From: Candidatus Manganitrophaceae bacterium
GTDB taxonomy: Bacteria > Nitrospirota > Nitrospiria > SBBL01 > JAADHI01
Direction of reading: 5' to 3'
DNA: 64,000 nt
Assembly (NCBI GenBank): GCA_012960925.1
Contig: DUAG01000049.1
Coordinates: forward strand, 6,526 to 70,525
Part shown: piece by piece, positions 34,735-43,933 of the stretch
How the letters are laid out: each line of letters starts with the position of its first letter
Numbering within the stretch: position 1 is the stretch's first letter
Made by a program: the position numbers and the translations under genes
Notes under the pieces: model-generated
Databases searched by the model: none
What the model saw: only the letters and a program-made list of their open reading frames with translations
What the model was told of the DNA's origin: nothing

Positions 34735-34876
34735 CGTATCGACTCAGCTCATCCACCTTTTCCTTCAGGGCGGTGTTGCTGTGGTGCTCGAGTCCTCACG
34801 TATGAACCATACGTTGCGGTTCTGCGCTCCTCGTGTCTTGCCCTGAAGAAAAATCTGGGCGATCTGAGTCGTTACA
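34735..34876 (+). repeat. Palindromic intergenic repeat, family A copy 2
   Basis: 142 bp between ispA and dxs. Terminal inverted repeats are CGTATCGACTCAGCTC and, from the right end on the other strand, TGTAACGACTCAGATC. The core GTTGCTGTGGTGCTCGAGTC and GTCTTGCCCTGAAG matches copies at 7098, 42155 and 58325. Because it lies inside an operon its folded RNA may uncouple dxs expression from ispA. Confidence 0.8.
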
Positions 34877-34911
34877 AAGTATGAAGTATAAATTTTCTTG
34901 GGGAAAATGTT

Positions 34912-36879
34912 TTGCGGTTATTAGATAAAATAGACGCGCCGAGTGATTTGAAGAAGATTCCAAGGGAGGATCTTCCTCAATTGGCACAGGAGATCCGTGA
35001 TGAAATCCTTCAGGTTATTTCTGAAAAGGGAGGGCATCTTGGGGCAAGCCTTGGGGCGGTTGAGCTTTGCATTGCATTACATACCTGTTTTGATGCACCT
35101 CAGGACCGGCTTGTCTGGGATGTGGGGCACCAGGCTTATCCGCACAAGTTGTTGACCGGAAGGCGGGAGCAGTTTTCGACATTACGACAGTATCAGGGTA
35201 TCAGCGGTTTTCTTTCACGAGCGGAAAGTCCCTATGACACCTTCGGTGCCGGACATGCGGGAACCTCTATTTCCGCCGCACTCGGGATGGTCGAGGCACG
35301 GGATCATCATGGAGAAAAATACCATGTGATCGCCATCATCGGAGACGGTTCTATGACTGCCGGAATGGCCTATGAAGCGCTCAATCATGCCGGGGCCCTG
35401 AAGCGGAATCTCATTGTCGTCCTGAACGACAATGAGATGTCGATTTCTGCGAACGTCGGTGCCTTTTCCGCTTATTTGAATCGAATTATCACGGGGCCGC
35501 TCTACACAAAGGTCAAGAGTGAAACGGCAACCCTTCTGAAAAATATACCGAAGATCGGCGAGCCGATGCTAAGGGCGGCCAAACGTGCCGAGGAATCGGT
35601 CAAGGGGATGATCGTTCCCGGACACCTTTTTGAGGAACTCGGATTTCGATATGTCGGGCCGATTGACGGGCACCGCCTGGATCATCTCTTAACGACATTT
35701 GACAACATCAAGCAACTGGACGGCCCCCTGCTGATCCATGTCATCACAAAAAAGGGAAAAGGCTATCGTCCGGCGGAAGCGGACCCGGCGGCGTTTCATG
35801 GAACCCCTTCATTTGATTTATCGACAGGGGTCACGAAAAAGAAGGGGAGCATTCCTTCCTATACAAGTATCTTTTCCCGTTCCCTGATCCGACTGGCCAG
35901 GGAGAATGCGGAAATTGTCGCAATCACGGCTGCTATGCCCGCGGGGACAGGCCTGACGGCGTTTTCGAAAGAGTTTCCAGACCGTTTTTATGATGTCGGT
36001 ATCTCGGAGCAACATGCGGTGACGATGGCTGGCGGCATGGCGGCCGACGGGCTTCGTCCGGTGGTCGCCATCTATTCAACCTTTTTACAGCGGGCTTTTG
36101 ACCAGATTGTCCACGACGTTTCCCTGCAGAATCTGCCAGTTGTTTTTTGCCTCGACCGCGCCGGACTGGTTGGGGCAGACGGCCCGACACACAACGGGGT
36201 CTTCGATATCTCCTATCTGAGAGGGATCCCGAATATGACCCTCATGGCTCCCAAGGATGAGAATGAACTCCAACACATGTTGACGACCGCTCTGAAGCAT
36301 CAGGGTCCGGTGGCCATCCGATATCCAAGAGGAGAAGGAATCGGTGTTCCGCTCGACGAGAGAATGATGGTCCTTCCGATAGGGAAGGGAGAGATACTGA
36401 GAGGAGACCTGGTGGAGAAATGGGATGTTGCTCTGGTTGCGATCGGGAATATGGTTTATCCCGCACTAGAAGCCGCAGGCATCCTGGAGCGGGAAGGGAT
36501 TGTTGCCGGGGTTGTGAATGCCCGGTTCATCAAGCCGATTGACCACGAGTTGCTCGTTACGGTTGCAAATCGTTGTTCCAAGTTGATTACGCTGGAAGAA
36601 CAGGTACTGGCGGGTGGATTTGGCGAGGCCGTGCTTTCTTCTCTTGAGGCCGCGAAGGTCGAGAAAGGAGCGCCGCAGGTTGATATCAAACGGATCGGGC
36701 TTCCGGACCAATTCATTGAGCACGGCGCGCAAAAAATCCTTCATAAAAATAATGGCTTGGACCCTGAAAGTATTTCTAGCCTGGCACTTAATTTTGTCAG
36801 AGGTCCGATGAAGACCCTGACCGGAGAATCCGTGTCGGAAAGCGGTCTCCGATCCGATAAAACAGCTGTTCGAGAATAA
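34912..36879 (+). CDS. dxs: 1-deoxy-D-xylulose-5-phosphate synthase
   Basis: A 655-residue Dxs, first enzyme of the MEP isoprenoid pathway: pyruvate plus glyceraldehyde 3-phosphate to DXP with thiamine diphosphate. Marks are [18 protein letters not shown] near residue 41, the ThDP motif [18 protein letters not shown] near 144, and [15 protein letters not shown] near 363 (catalytic Glu). The C-terminal transketolase domain closes with [13 protein letters not shown] near 561. The start is TTG at 34912 (GGGGAAA upstream); the ATG at 34907 is out of frame. Slightly longer than usual (about 620-640). Confidence 0.95.
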   Translation: MRLLDKIDAPSDLKKIPREDLPQLAQEIRDEILQVISEKGGHLGASLGAVELCIALHTCFDAPQDRLVWDVGHQAYPHKLLTGRREQFSTLRQYQGISGFLSRAESPYDTFGAGHAGTSISAALGMVEARDHHGEKYHVIAIIGDGSMTAGMAYEALNHAGALKRNLIVVLNDNEMSISANVGAFSAYLNRIITGPLYTKVKSETATLLKNIPKIGEPMLRAAKRAEESVKGMIVPGHLFEELGFRYVGPIDGHRLDHLLTTFDNIKQLDGPLLIHVITKKGKGYRPAEADPAAFHGTPSFDLSTGVTKKKGSIPSYTSIFSRSLIRLARENAEIVAITAAMPAGTGLTAFSKEFPDRFYDVGISEQHAVTMAGGMAADGLRPVVAIYSTFLQRAFDQIVHDVSLQNLPVVFCLDRAGLVGADGPTHNGVFDISYLRGIPNMTLMAPKDENELQHMLTTALKHQGPVAIRYPRGEGIGVPLDERMMVLPIGKGEILRGDLVEKWDVALVAIGNMVYPALEAAGILEREGIVAGVVNARFIKPIDHELLVTVANRCSKLITLEEQVLAGGFGEAVLSSLEAAKVEKGAPQVDIKRIGLPDQFIEHGAQKILHKNNGLDPESISSLALNFVRGPMKTLTGESVSESGLRSDKTAVRE

Positions 36880-36884
36880 GGGAT

Positions 36885-37673
36885 GTGCTGAATCGTTACA
36901 AATCAGTGAAGGAGCGGCTGGACATCCTCCTTCATTCACGTGGCCTTGCAGAAAGCCGTGAAAGGGCAAAGGCGCTCATCCTCTCCGGCGCGGTAATCGT
37001 AGACGGGGAAAAGGCAGATAAGGTCGGTCTCCGTGTTCGGATCGAAGCGGAGATTGTCGTTAAAAAAAAGGCCTTCCCTTATGTCAGTCGGGGCGGTTGC
37101 AAGTTGGAATGGGCCCTTAAGACCTTCTGTGTTGATGTTGCCGGAAAGGTGGCGATTGATGTGGGTGCTTCCACGGGGGGATTCACTGATTGTCTCCTTC
37201 AGAGGGGGGCAGAAAAGGTCTACGCGATTGATGTCGGTTATGGCCAACTTGCATGGCAGCTCCGTCAGGACCCGCGCGTGGTCGTTATCGAACGGCAGAA
37301 TATTCGGAGCCTGCCGGCAGCCTTGATTCCGGCCCCGATTGATCTGGCGACCGTGGATGTATCCTTTATTTCTCTTGAAAAGGTAATCCCCTGCATCCTC
37401 CCTTTATTGCATGTGGATGCGGTACTGATTCCCCTGGTTAAACCGCAATTCGAGGTTGGAAAAGGAGAAGTTGGAAAAGGCGGCATCGTCAGGAGTGCTG
37501 AGAAACACCAAGAGGTTCTGGCTCGGATCTGCGGCAAAGCGGACGCTTGGGGTCTGGAAGTTGTCGGAACGACTCCCTCTCCTATACTGGGTCAAAAAGG
37601 GAATGCGGAGTTTCTGGTTTATTTTAAGAAAGTTGAAGCGGAAGCGACGAATAGAACATTGGGGATAAAGTAA
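36885..37673 (+). CDS. tlyA: TlyA-family rRNA 2'-O-methyltransferase
   Basis: A 262-residue TlyA protein: an N-terminal S4 RNA-binding domain (RLDILLHSRGLAESRERAKA, residues about 9-70) joined to an FtsJ/RrmJ-type SAM domain with motif I VAIDVGASTGGFTDCLLQRG near 89. In mycobacteria TlyA methylates 16S and 23S rRNA; the haemolysin name is historical. The start is GTG, 5 nt after the dxs stop. Usually the next gene is an NAD kinase; here an epimerase follows. Confidence 0.9.
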   Translation: MLNRYKSVKERLDILLHSRGLAESRERAKALILSGAVIVDGEKADKVGLRVRIEAEIVVKKKAFPYVSRGGCKLEWALKTFCVDVAGKVAIDVGASTGGFTDCLLQRGAEKVYAIDVGYGQLAWQLRQDPRVVVIERQNIRSLPAALIPAPIDLATVDVSFISLEKVIPCILPLLHVDAVLIPLVKPQFEVGKGEVGKGGIVRSAEKHQEVLARICGKADAWGLEVVGTTPSPILGQKGNAEFLVYFKKVEAEATNRTLGIK

Positions 37674-37675
37674 AC

Positions 37676-38593
37676 ATGAAGATACTCGTGACCGGTGGTG
37701 CTGGCTTCATCGGTTCCCACTTGGTGGACCGCCTTATTCAGGAAGGCTATCAGGTGGTTGTTGTTGATAATCTTTCCAGCGGGAAGAAAAACAATATTAA
37801 CAAAGAGGCATCCTTTTATAAAGTTGATATCCTCAATGCGAGGCGGGTTGAGCGGGTCTTCCAGAAAGAGAAGCCTGAAATCATTAGCCACCACGCGGCC
37901 CAGACGGACGTTCGAAGATCGGGGGATGATCCGGCGTTTGACGCGCAGACGAACATCCTTGGCCTCTTGAATCTCCTTGATACAGCCATTCGGCATGGGA
38001 CCCAGCGGATTGTCTTTGCCTCGTCCGGCAGCGTAGTTTACGGGGAACAGGATCTCTTTCCCGCCCCGGAGGGCCATCCCACCCACCCGCTGACTCCCTA
38101 TGGGGTGAGTAAGCTGTCGAGCGAGCATTACCTGTATTACTATCGAAGGGCCAGCGGCCTGGAATATACGACTTTAAGGTACAGTAATGTCTATGGCCCT
38201 CGGCAGGGTCCCCACGGAGAGGCCGGTGTTGTGGCTGTTTTCACGCAAAAGATGCTGAAAGAAGAACAAGTCGTCATCAATGGCAATGGAATGCAGACCC
38301 GCGATTATATTTTTGTGGACGATGTGGTCGATGCCAACATGGCGGTCATCAATAACGAGCTTGCGGGGACCTTTAATGTGGGAACGGGACATGAAACCTC
38401 GGAGAACCAGCTGTATCGACACCTCCTGGACATAACGGCTTCCACGATGAAGGAAATTCACGGACCGGAAAAAAAGGGAGAACAGGTCCGCAGCGTCCTC
38501 GATTGGCAGAAACTTAATAAAGCGGTTGATTGGGAGCCGCGGGTATCGCTGCAAGAAGGTTTGACAAGAACCGTTGCATTTTTCAATGCTTGA
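37676..38593 (+). CDS. NAD-dependent epimerase/dehydratase (GalE-like)
   Basis: A 305-residue extended SDR. The N-terminal MKILVTGGAGFIGSHLVD is the NAD-binding motif; the catalytic Ser is in IVFASSGSVVYGE near residue 117 and the YGVSK motif near 142 gives Tyr and Lys. It likely acts on a nucleotide sugar (UDP-glucose 4-epimerase type). It starts 2 nt after the tlyA stop, so it is in the same transcript. Confidence 0.88.
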   Translation: MKILVTGGAGFIGSHLVDRLIQEGYQVVVVDNLSSGKKNNINKEASFYKVDILNARRVERVFQKEKPEIISHHAAQTDVRRSGDDPAFDAQTNILGLLNLLDTAIRHGTQRIVFASSGSVVYGEQDLFPAPEGHPTHPLTPYGVSKLSSEHYLYYYRRASGLEYTTLRYSNVYGPRQGPHGEAGVVAVFTQKMLKEEQVVINGNGMQTRDYIFVDDVVDANMAVINNELAGTFNVGTGHETSENQLYRHLLDITASTMKEIHGPEKKGEQVRSVLDWQKLNKAVDWEPRVSLQEGLTRTVAFFNA

Positions 38594-38653
38594 TTTACCT
38601 GGTCCGGCGGAAAAAGTGAACGGAATGGTATCGTATTTTTATCGGAGGGAAGA

Positions 38654-38890
38654 ATGGCGGCAAAAAAAGTGACAGTGGTCAGTAAACTTGAGAAGCGTAT
38701 TAAGGTTTTAAAGCTCAGCTTGGGAAAAGAAGATGTATCTAAAGACGTGGTGCAGGAACGAGGACTCAGGAAGAAGCTGAAGCGGGTCCAGCGGAGAAGC
38801 AAACGCCTGATTGTACGTGCGGCTTCTATTGAGGCGAAAGCCCGGAAGAAAGGATCCGAGGCAGTGGCAGAGAAGAAAGAAGGGGAGTAG
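38654..38890 (+). CDS. Small, very basic hypothetical protein
   Basis: A 78-residue protein rich in Lys and Arg (GLRKKLKRVQRRSKRLIVRA), predicted helical with little hydrophobic core. GGAGGG lies before the ATG. Such proteins may bind nucleic acid or ribosomes, but I recognise no family. It sits between the epimerase and the patatin gene. Confidence 0.65.
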   Translation: MAAKKVTVVSKLEKRIKVLKLSLGKEDVSKDVVQERGLRKKLKRVQRRSKRLIVRAASIEAKARKKGSEAVAEKKEGE

Positions 38891-38904
38891 GCATATAGGA
38901 AAAA

Positions 38905-39816
38905 ATGACACCTTTTGTAAAAGTTGGGTTGGCGCTCGGCGGAGGCGGGGCAAAAGGGATCGCGCATCTTGGTGTGTTGAAGGTGCTTGAGGAAGAAGGG
39001 ATTTCGTTCCACCTGATTGCGGGAACGAGCTTTGGTTCCATCATCGGCGCCATGTATGCCCAGAACCCGCATGTGGATCCGGTTCGTGACCGGGTCATCA
39101 AGTTTTTGAGAAGCAGTCAGTTTAGACGCACGAAAATATTTTTTATTAAAAAACACTACGAGCAGAAAAAAACAACGGATTTTATTTCAAGTATCCGGTC
39201 TTATCTTCAAAAGGGAATATTCTGGGGAATTTCCCTGCAGCGCACTTCCTTCATTCCCGAAGGGGATTTTCTTGACCAACTCAGTCAGCTCCTGGATGAA
39301 AAAGAAATCGATGACACGGTGATTCCTTTCGCGGCCGTTGCAACAGATCTCATCGGAGGGGAGGAAGTGGTCTTGACCAAAGGTCCGATGAGAGAGAGCG
39401 TCGCGGCCAGTTGCGCGATTCCGGGTGTTTTCCCTCCAATCAAACTTGCGGGCTCATTGTTAATCGATGGAGGTTGGGTCAACCAGGTTCCGGTAGAACC
39501 CTTAAGGCAACTTGGTGCGAATTTCACCATTGCCGTCGATATATCAGAAGAAAAAAAATCTTCAGATCGTCTCAACAGTGGGCTCGATATCGTTCTCAGG
39601 TCGGGTGAAATTACACGACGAGCCCTCTCCAGACTGCAGGTATTGCAAGCGGACCTTGTAATCTCTCCCAAGATAGATGACATTCACTGGTCAGACTTCT
39701 GGCGGTACAAAGAGGCGATCCAGAGGGGAGAAGAGGCGGCGCGCCTCAAAGTGGATCAACTTAAGCAACTCATCCGGAGAAGACAGGTCAAGAACTTTTT
39801 TAAACTTGATGTCTAA
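38905..39816 (+). CDS. Patatin-like phospholipase (RssA-type)
   Basis: A 303-residue patatin-family serine hydrolase. The oxyanion motif GGGGAKGIAHLGVLKVLEEE begins near residue 12. The nucleophile elbow GTSFGSIIGAMYA holds the GxSxG serine near residue 41. The catalytic Asp is in the DGGWVNQVPVEPL motif near 190. Family members cleave membrane lipids; the bacterial RssA/YchK group is cytosolic or membrane-associated. Its TAATG overlap with the next gene suggests a shared operon with the DUF4177-like and GGDEF genes. Confidence 0.88.
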   Translation: MTPFVKVGLALGGGGAKGIAHLGVLKVLEEEGISFHLIAGTSFGSIIGAMYAQNPHVDPVRDRVIKFLRSSQFRRTKIFFIKKHYEQKKTTDFISSIRSYLQKGIFWGISLQRTSFIPEGDFLDQLSQLLDEKEIDDTVIPFAAVATDLIGGEEVVLTKGPMRESVAASCAIPGVFPPIKLAGSLLIDGGWVNQVPVEPLRQLGANFTIAVDISEEKKSSDRLNSGLDIVLRSGEITRRALSRLQVLQADLVISPKIDDIHWSDFWRYKEAIQRGEEAARLKVDQLKQLIRRRQVKNFFKLDV

Positions 39817-40040
39817 TGCCTTTATGGAAATTTGTCATTCCGGAGAAAGTTTATTCCTGGAGGCCTTATCCCTTGGGAAAATGGGAGTATAAGACAGCAC
39901 GTCTGGCAGAAGTCCAGATTGAGAACCAGCTCAATTTTCTTGGAGAAGAAAAATGGGAACTGGTTCAGGTTGTCTATCAGCCAGAAGAGGATTATCCTTT
40001 TCTTTGCATTTTTAAAAAATCATTGGAGAGATTTGCTTGA
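39816..40040 (+). CDS. DUF4177-like small protein
   Basis: A 74-residue protein whose KWEYKTARL...LNFLGEEKWELVQVVY layout matches the small DUF4177 fold (a strand-helix-strand domain). Function is unknown. The ATG overlaps the patatin stop (TAATG) and its own stop TGA overlaps the TTG start of the diguanylate cyclase, so the three genes are tightly coupled. Confidence 0.7.
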   Translation: MPLWKFVIPEKVYSWRPYPLGKWEYKTARLAEVQIENQLNFLGEEKWELVQVVYQPEEDYPFLCIFKKSLERFA

Positions 40041-42154
40041 GGGTTCTTGCGTTATCCATCCTGTTTCTTTTTTCTGCTGTCGGGATTTTGGTCCCCACCG
40101 GCATCTATACAACGGGTCGGTTTCTCTGGTGGCTTATTTTTGTCACACTTTCGTTTCCACTTGTTTATGAGCGGATCAAGAGGAAACCTTCTCCCGGGCT
40201 GATGGACATCGAAGCCTCAGGGCTTGTGCTTCTCTTGATCCACGCTGTTTCCGGGGTAACGGGCGGCATCCATTCCCCTTTTCTTTCCGCCTATATTCTT
40301 GTCGTTTTGCTCTCTGCGCTTCATATTGATTTTACCCGAAATATGGTTGTCGTTGCAGGAATCATATTTCTTGAAGTGACCCCTCTCCTCCTTGTCCCGC
40401 CGGAAGAGGGGATCTCCATAGGTTTGTTGATACCGTTTATGATCCTCGCCCTGATCCCGCCGATTGTGCGGTTCTTCCTCCGATCACAACTGTTGGAAAA
40501 AGAAGTCCTTCAGGAACAATACCAAAGGATTCAGGATGGTGTTGCCTCATTGGAGTTTCCCTTGGATTCTGATGAGAGTGGAAGCGCGGCTCGTCTACTC
40601 GAGGAAAAAAAACAGGAAGAAGCCTTCGTATATGCAGAGCAAATGGAAGCGGATCTCCAGAACCTCTTGTCCGTGGTTCTGGCAAGCCGTACGGAGGTTA
40701 CCCGGGCTGTGATCATGTTTTACAATCCCGAAAAGGATCGTCTTTGGGTTTGTGGGGCGCAGGGAAGAGAGGACCACATCGGGGTCAATCGAGACAAGGG
40801 GGTTCGGCTTGGAGAGGGTATTCTGGGTTGGATTGCAAAGGCGGGGAAGACCGTCTCGATTTCGGATCTTCAAAATCACAAAGAGCGCCTGAGTTACGAC
40901 GACGGATCGGTTCCCATCGGTTCTCTTATCGTTGTCCCCATCATGGATCAAGACAGGCTGGAAGGACTCGTCTGTATTGATAGTGTGAAAGCCCATGCCT
41001 TTTCCGAAGGGGACAAGAAATTAATAGAACATATTGCAAAAGAGGTCATCCGTGTTCTCCAATATTACCGGGGGCAGCAGCGCTTGAAGGATCAGACAAA
41101 GGAGCATTTGACCTTGCTCGACTTTACAAAAAATGTAGGGTCGCAACTGGATCTGGACTATCGTCTGAAGGTAACGATTGCATCTGCAAAAAAAATAATT
41201 GATTTTGATACCTGCTTCATTTTTCTGGTTGAAGAGGGAGAACGCCGGATGGCGGTCAAAGCCGTTGATGGTTATGATACGGAGATTATAGGCCATTCTT
41301 TTCCGCTCACGAACGGTTTGCTCACTCTGATTGTTAAAAATCGTCAGGAACTTGCCTTTTCAAACACGTTGTATGCCCGAATGGAACCGTCTCTTTTTTC
41401 CCGCCGTAAAGAGAATAAAATTTTCCCGGACGGGTGCAAGATCCGTCTTCCTTCCCATTCTTTTCTGGGTCTTCCGATGGAAGCCGAGGAGGGGGTGATC
41501 GGGGTGGTTCTTTTTTCTTCCAGGAAGGGGGACGCATTCACAACGTATAACCGCCACGTCCTCAAAATTATGTGTAATTATGTCTCCATCTCAATTAATG
41601 AGGCGAAGACCCATGCAAAGATGGAGCGGCTTTCCGTCACAGATGAGCTGACCGGTCTTCTGAATTTTCGCGGTTTCCAGGACCGTCTTTTAGAAATGTT
41701 TGACCGTGTAAACCGCCATCCCGAGCCGTGTTCTCTTTTGATGATCGACATCGATCACTTTAAGAAAGTCAATGATACCTTCGGCCATCCGGCGGGGGAT
41801 GCCGTGATCAGAAAGGTTTCAAACATTTTGACAAAGCTGGTCCGGAAGGTCGATATCGTTGCCCGTTATGGTGGGGAAGAGTTTGTGGTCCTCCTGGTCA
41901 ATACAGACACAATGCGAGCCCTTCGGATGGCGGAACGGATCAGAAAGGCCGTGGAATCGACCCCCGCCTTATGGAAAGGCCAGAAGATGACAATGACCGT
42001 CAGCATTGGAGTCAGCGGACAACCGGAAGATGCAACGCGGCAGGAAGATTTAGTTTCCTCTGCAGACCGTGCCCTGTATGCCTCGAAACAAGAAGGCCGT
42101 AACCGGACGACGCTATATAAAGATGTGAGAACAGAATTATCAGAAGCCGGATGA
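40037..42154 (+). CDS. Membrane-anchored GAF-GAF-GGDEF diguanylate cyclase
   Basis: A 705-residue signalling protein. About six membrane helices (residues 1-155) are followed by a short coiled coil (about 155-200). Then come a GAF domain (about 205-345, LGEGILGWIAKAGKTVSISD), a second GAF (about 365-520) and a C-terminal GGDEF domain (about 535-695) with SVTDELTGLLNFRGFQ and the active-site YGGEEFVVLL. An inhibitory I-site RKVD lies five residues before GGEEF. It should make c-di-GMP in response to a ligand or membrane signal. TTG start overlapping the preceding stop. Confidence 0.88.
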   Translation: MRVLALSILFLFSAVGILVPTGIYTTGRFLWWLIFVTLSFPLVYERIKRKPSPGLMDIEASGLVLLLIHAVSGVTGGIHSPFLSAYILVVLLSALHIDFTRNMVVVAGIIFLEVTPLLLVPPEEGISIGLLIPFMILALIPPIVRFFLRSQLLEKEVLQEQYQRIQDGVASLEFPLDSDESGSAARLLEEKKQEEAFVYAEQMEADLQNLLSVVLASRTEVTRAVIMFYNPEKDRLWVCGAQGREDHIGVNRDKGVRLGEGILGWIAKAGKTVSISDLQNHKERLSYDDGSVPIGSLIVVPIMDQDRLEGLVCIDSVKAHAFSEGDKKLIEHIAKEVIRVLQYYRGQQRLKDQTKEHLTLLDFTKNVGSQLDLDYRLKVTIASAKKIIDFDTCFIFLVEEGERRMAVKAVDGYDTEIIGHSFPLTNGLLTLIVKNRQELAFSNTLYARMEPSLFSRRKENKIFPDGCKIRLPSHSFLGLPMEAEEGVIGVVLFSSRKGDAFTTYNRHVLKIMCNYVSISINEAKTHAKMERLSVTDELTGLLNFRGFQDRLLEMFDRVNRHPEPCSLLMIDIDHFKKVNDTFGHPAGDAVIRKVSNILTKLVRKVDIVARYGGEEFVVLLVNTDTMRALRMAERIRKAVESTPALWKGQKMTMTVSIGVSGQPEDATRQEDLVSSADRALYASKQEGRNRTTLYKDVRTELSEAG

Positions 42155-42459
42155 CGTAACGATCCAGCTCACCTATCTAAGGCTCCATGGCTGCGTTGCT
42201 GTGGTGCTCGAATCCTCACGTACAGAATGTACGCTCCGGTTCTGCGCTCCTCGCGCCTTGCCCTGAAGCCTTATCTAGGAGCCTGTTGGAGAAATGAGAA
42301 TCTACTGCGGTGATGGCAAACAGGCCCATTTTTCAGGTGATTCTTGTTAAATAGCGGGGCTATTCGCCTCAAATCACCTGAAAAATGGGCTCTATTTTCC
42401 ATTCACCTCGTTACGATCCTATTTCTCCAACAGGCTCCTAGGCAAGCTGAACCGTTACG
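42155..42459 (+). repeat. Family A repeat copy 3, split by a family C insertion
   Basis: Starts ACGTAACGATCCAGCT and ends with the matching inverted repeat (complement ACGTAACGGTTCAGCT). The core GTTGCTGTGGTGCTCGAATC and CTCGCGCCTTGCCCTGAAG is typical. Between TTATCTAG and CTAGGCAAGC a 159-bp family C element is inserted (42279-42437); removing it and one CTAG restores an A copy of about 142 bp. The whole gap between two convergent genes is repeat. Confidence 0.85.
42279..42437 (+). mobile_element. Family C element copy 1: 159-bp MITE with CTAG target duplication
   Basis: Perfect 17-bp terminal inverted repeats (GAGCCTGTTGGAGAAAT) flank an almost fully palindromic body with inner arms GCCCATTTTTCAGGTGAT / ATCACCTGAAAAATGGGC. 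CTAG occurs directly on both sides (42275-42278 and 42438-42441), the expected footprint of a 4-bp target duplication. A YTAR target and GAGCCTG-like ends fit non-autonomous derivatives of IS5-group elements. No coding frame. It is younger than the family A copy it interrupts. Confidence 0.85.
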
Positions 42460-42472
42460 TACCTTCGTTTGT

Positions 42473-43894
42473 TTATTCTGTTGACGTCTTTTTTAATGAT
42501 GCCCCCGAGGCCTTGTTCAAGAGCCGTCCGACGTTCCCTGCAGCATAAGTCCGAACAGCAAGATCGGGGTCTTTCATGCCTTCTCTGAGGAGTGGCAGTA
42601 CGTTAATTCCCCCAATTTCTCCCAGAGCCCGGATCGTGGCGATCCGGACTCGCGGCGCCGTGTCTTGCATCGCCATGGACAATAGCCGGAGTGCCTTTTC
42701 TCCCCCTGTTCTCCGAAGTGAGCCGATCGTGAAATGGCGAATGGCGTAGTCTTCTTCTGTCATGGCGTCCCGGAAGATGGAGAACCTCTCCTGACCCAGA
42801 TAATGAAGTCCCTCGGCAACGGAAACCCGGGTAACGGCATCGGTATCTTTGAGCAATTTTGACAGGTGTGGAATGGCCCGTTTGTCCCCCAGTTTTCCAA
42901 GGGAGGTGGCTGCCGCGGCCCGGACGGAAGAGGCCGGGTCGGACAGGGCTTTCACCAAAGGATCATAGATATCACCTGAGGCAATATCCCCCATCGCTTC
43001 AGCCGCGTACATCCGGAGCGATTCTTCAGGGTCCGTAATAAAATCGACCAGAAGTGGTACCGCCTCGCTCTTCTTACTTCGTCCGAGGGCGGCTGCTCCG
43101 GCGAATCTCTCATTGGAGGTTAGCCCTCGGATGATCTTTAACATATTTTGAGAGGCCTCTTGATCACCCCACTTTGCCATTGCAGCGAGCGAGAATAGCT
43201 GGACGGTAATATCGCCATCATCTGTAAATGTAGCGAGAAGTTGATTCAGTGCAGCGCCGTCCTGCTTCCCGCTTTTGTTGTTCTCCTCCGCCATGTCATC
43301 AATGGCCTTCACGGCCCCGACGCGTACCATTCCATCCGGATCGTTCCCGGCCGCCATGAAGAGCTTTAAGGCATCCGGGCCGCCCAGAAGGCCGATGGAT
43401 TCAACTGCAAAGAATCGGACGAAGGTCTGCGAATCCTTCAGACCCGGAATAATCAGAGCGCTCAACTTCAGATCTCCCATTTCCCCAACGGCCTTGATTG
43501 CGGCACTCCGGACAAATAAGTTTTCGTGAGAAAGCGACAGCTTGATGATACCGATCGCGATCTCTTTCAGAAGTGGTGTGGCCATGGCAGGATACCGTGT
43601 TTCAACCCCCTCAAGGCCGTTAAACGCCGTCTCGATTGATCCCTGGGCGACATAAGAGAGTGCTTTTATACGATGGGCCGGAAAAGAGTCGGGTACTTTC
43701 TGGAGGAGACCATCGCTCAAGGCAAGGGCACGATTATAATCCCCCTGCGCATAGGCGTGTTCTGCTTCGGCAAGTGTTTTATCGGAAGACGGGGTACACC
43801 CCAGGACAGTAAGGAAGGAAAAGAAAAGGAGGGCAAGGCATATCACCTGTATTGAATGACGGGTATGATCGGATGAGGGATATTTTTTATTCAA
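42473..43894 (-). CDS. HEAT-repeat lipoprotein
   Basis: A 473-residue protein. The signal peptide ends in a lipobox (LTVLGC, Cys near residue 33), so it should be a lipoprotein. A short TPR-like part follows (AEHAYAQGDYNRALALSDGL). Then about ten HEAT/PBS-type repeats of about 31 residues, e.g. SSVRAAAATSLGKLGDKRAI and PRVRIATIRALGEIGGINVL, fill residues 100-465. Such solenoids are protein-binding scaffolds. The start is a TTG behind AAGGAG. It is followed on the same strand by no gene; the UbiB gene lies upstream. Confidence 0.85.
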   Translation of the reverse strand: MNKKYPSSDHTRHSIQVICLALLFFSFLTVLGCTPSSDKTLAEAEHAYAQGDYNRALALSDGLLQKVPDSFPAHRIKALSYVAQGSIETAFNGLEGVETRYPAMATPLLKEIAIGIIKLSLSHENLFVRSAAIKAVGEMGDLKLSALIIPGLKDSQTFVRFFAVESIGLLGGPDALKLFMAAGNDPDGMVRVGAVKAIDDMAEENNKSGKQDGAALNQLLATFTDDGDITVQLFSLAAMAKWGDQEASQNMLKIIRGLTSNERFAGAAALGRSKKSEAVPLLVDFITDPEESLRMYAAEAMGDIASGDIYDPLVKALSDPASSVRAAAATSLGKLGDKRAIPHLSKLLKDTDAVTRVSVAEGLHYLGQERFSIFRDAMTEEDYAIRHFTIGSLRRTGGEKALRLLSMAMQDTAPRVRIATIRALGEIGGINVLPLLREGMKDPDLAVRTYAAGNVGRLLNKASGASLKKTSTE

Positions 43895-43933
43895 GATAGA
43901 CTCCTTATAGATTGATCTGATGGCAGCATAAGA

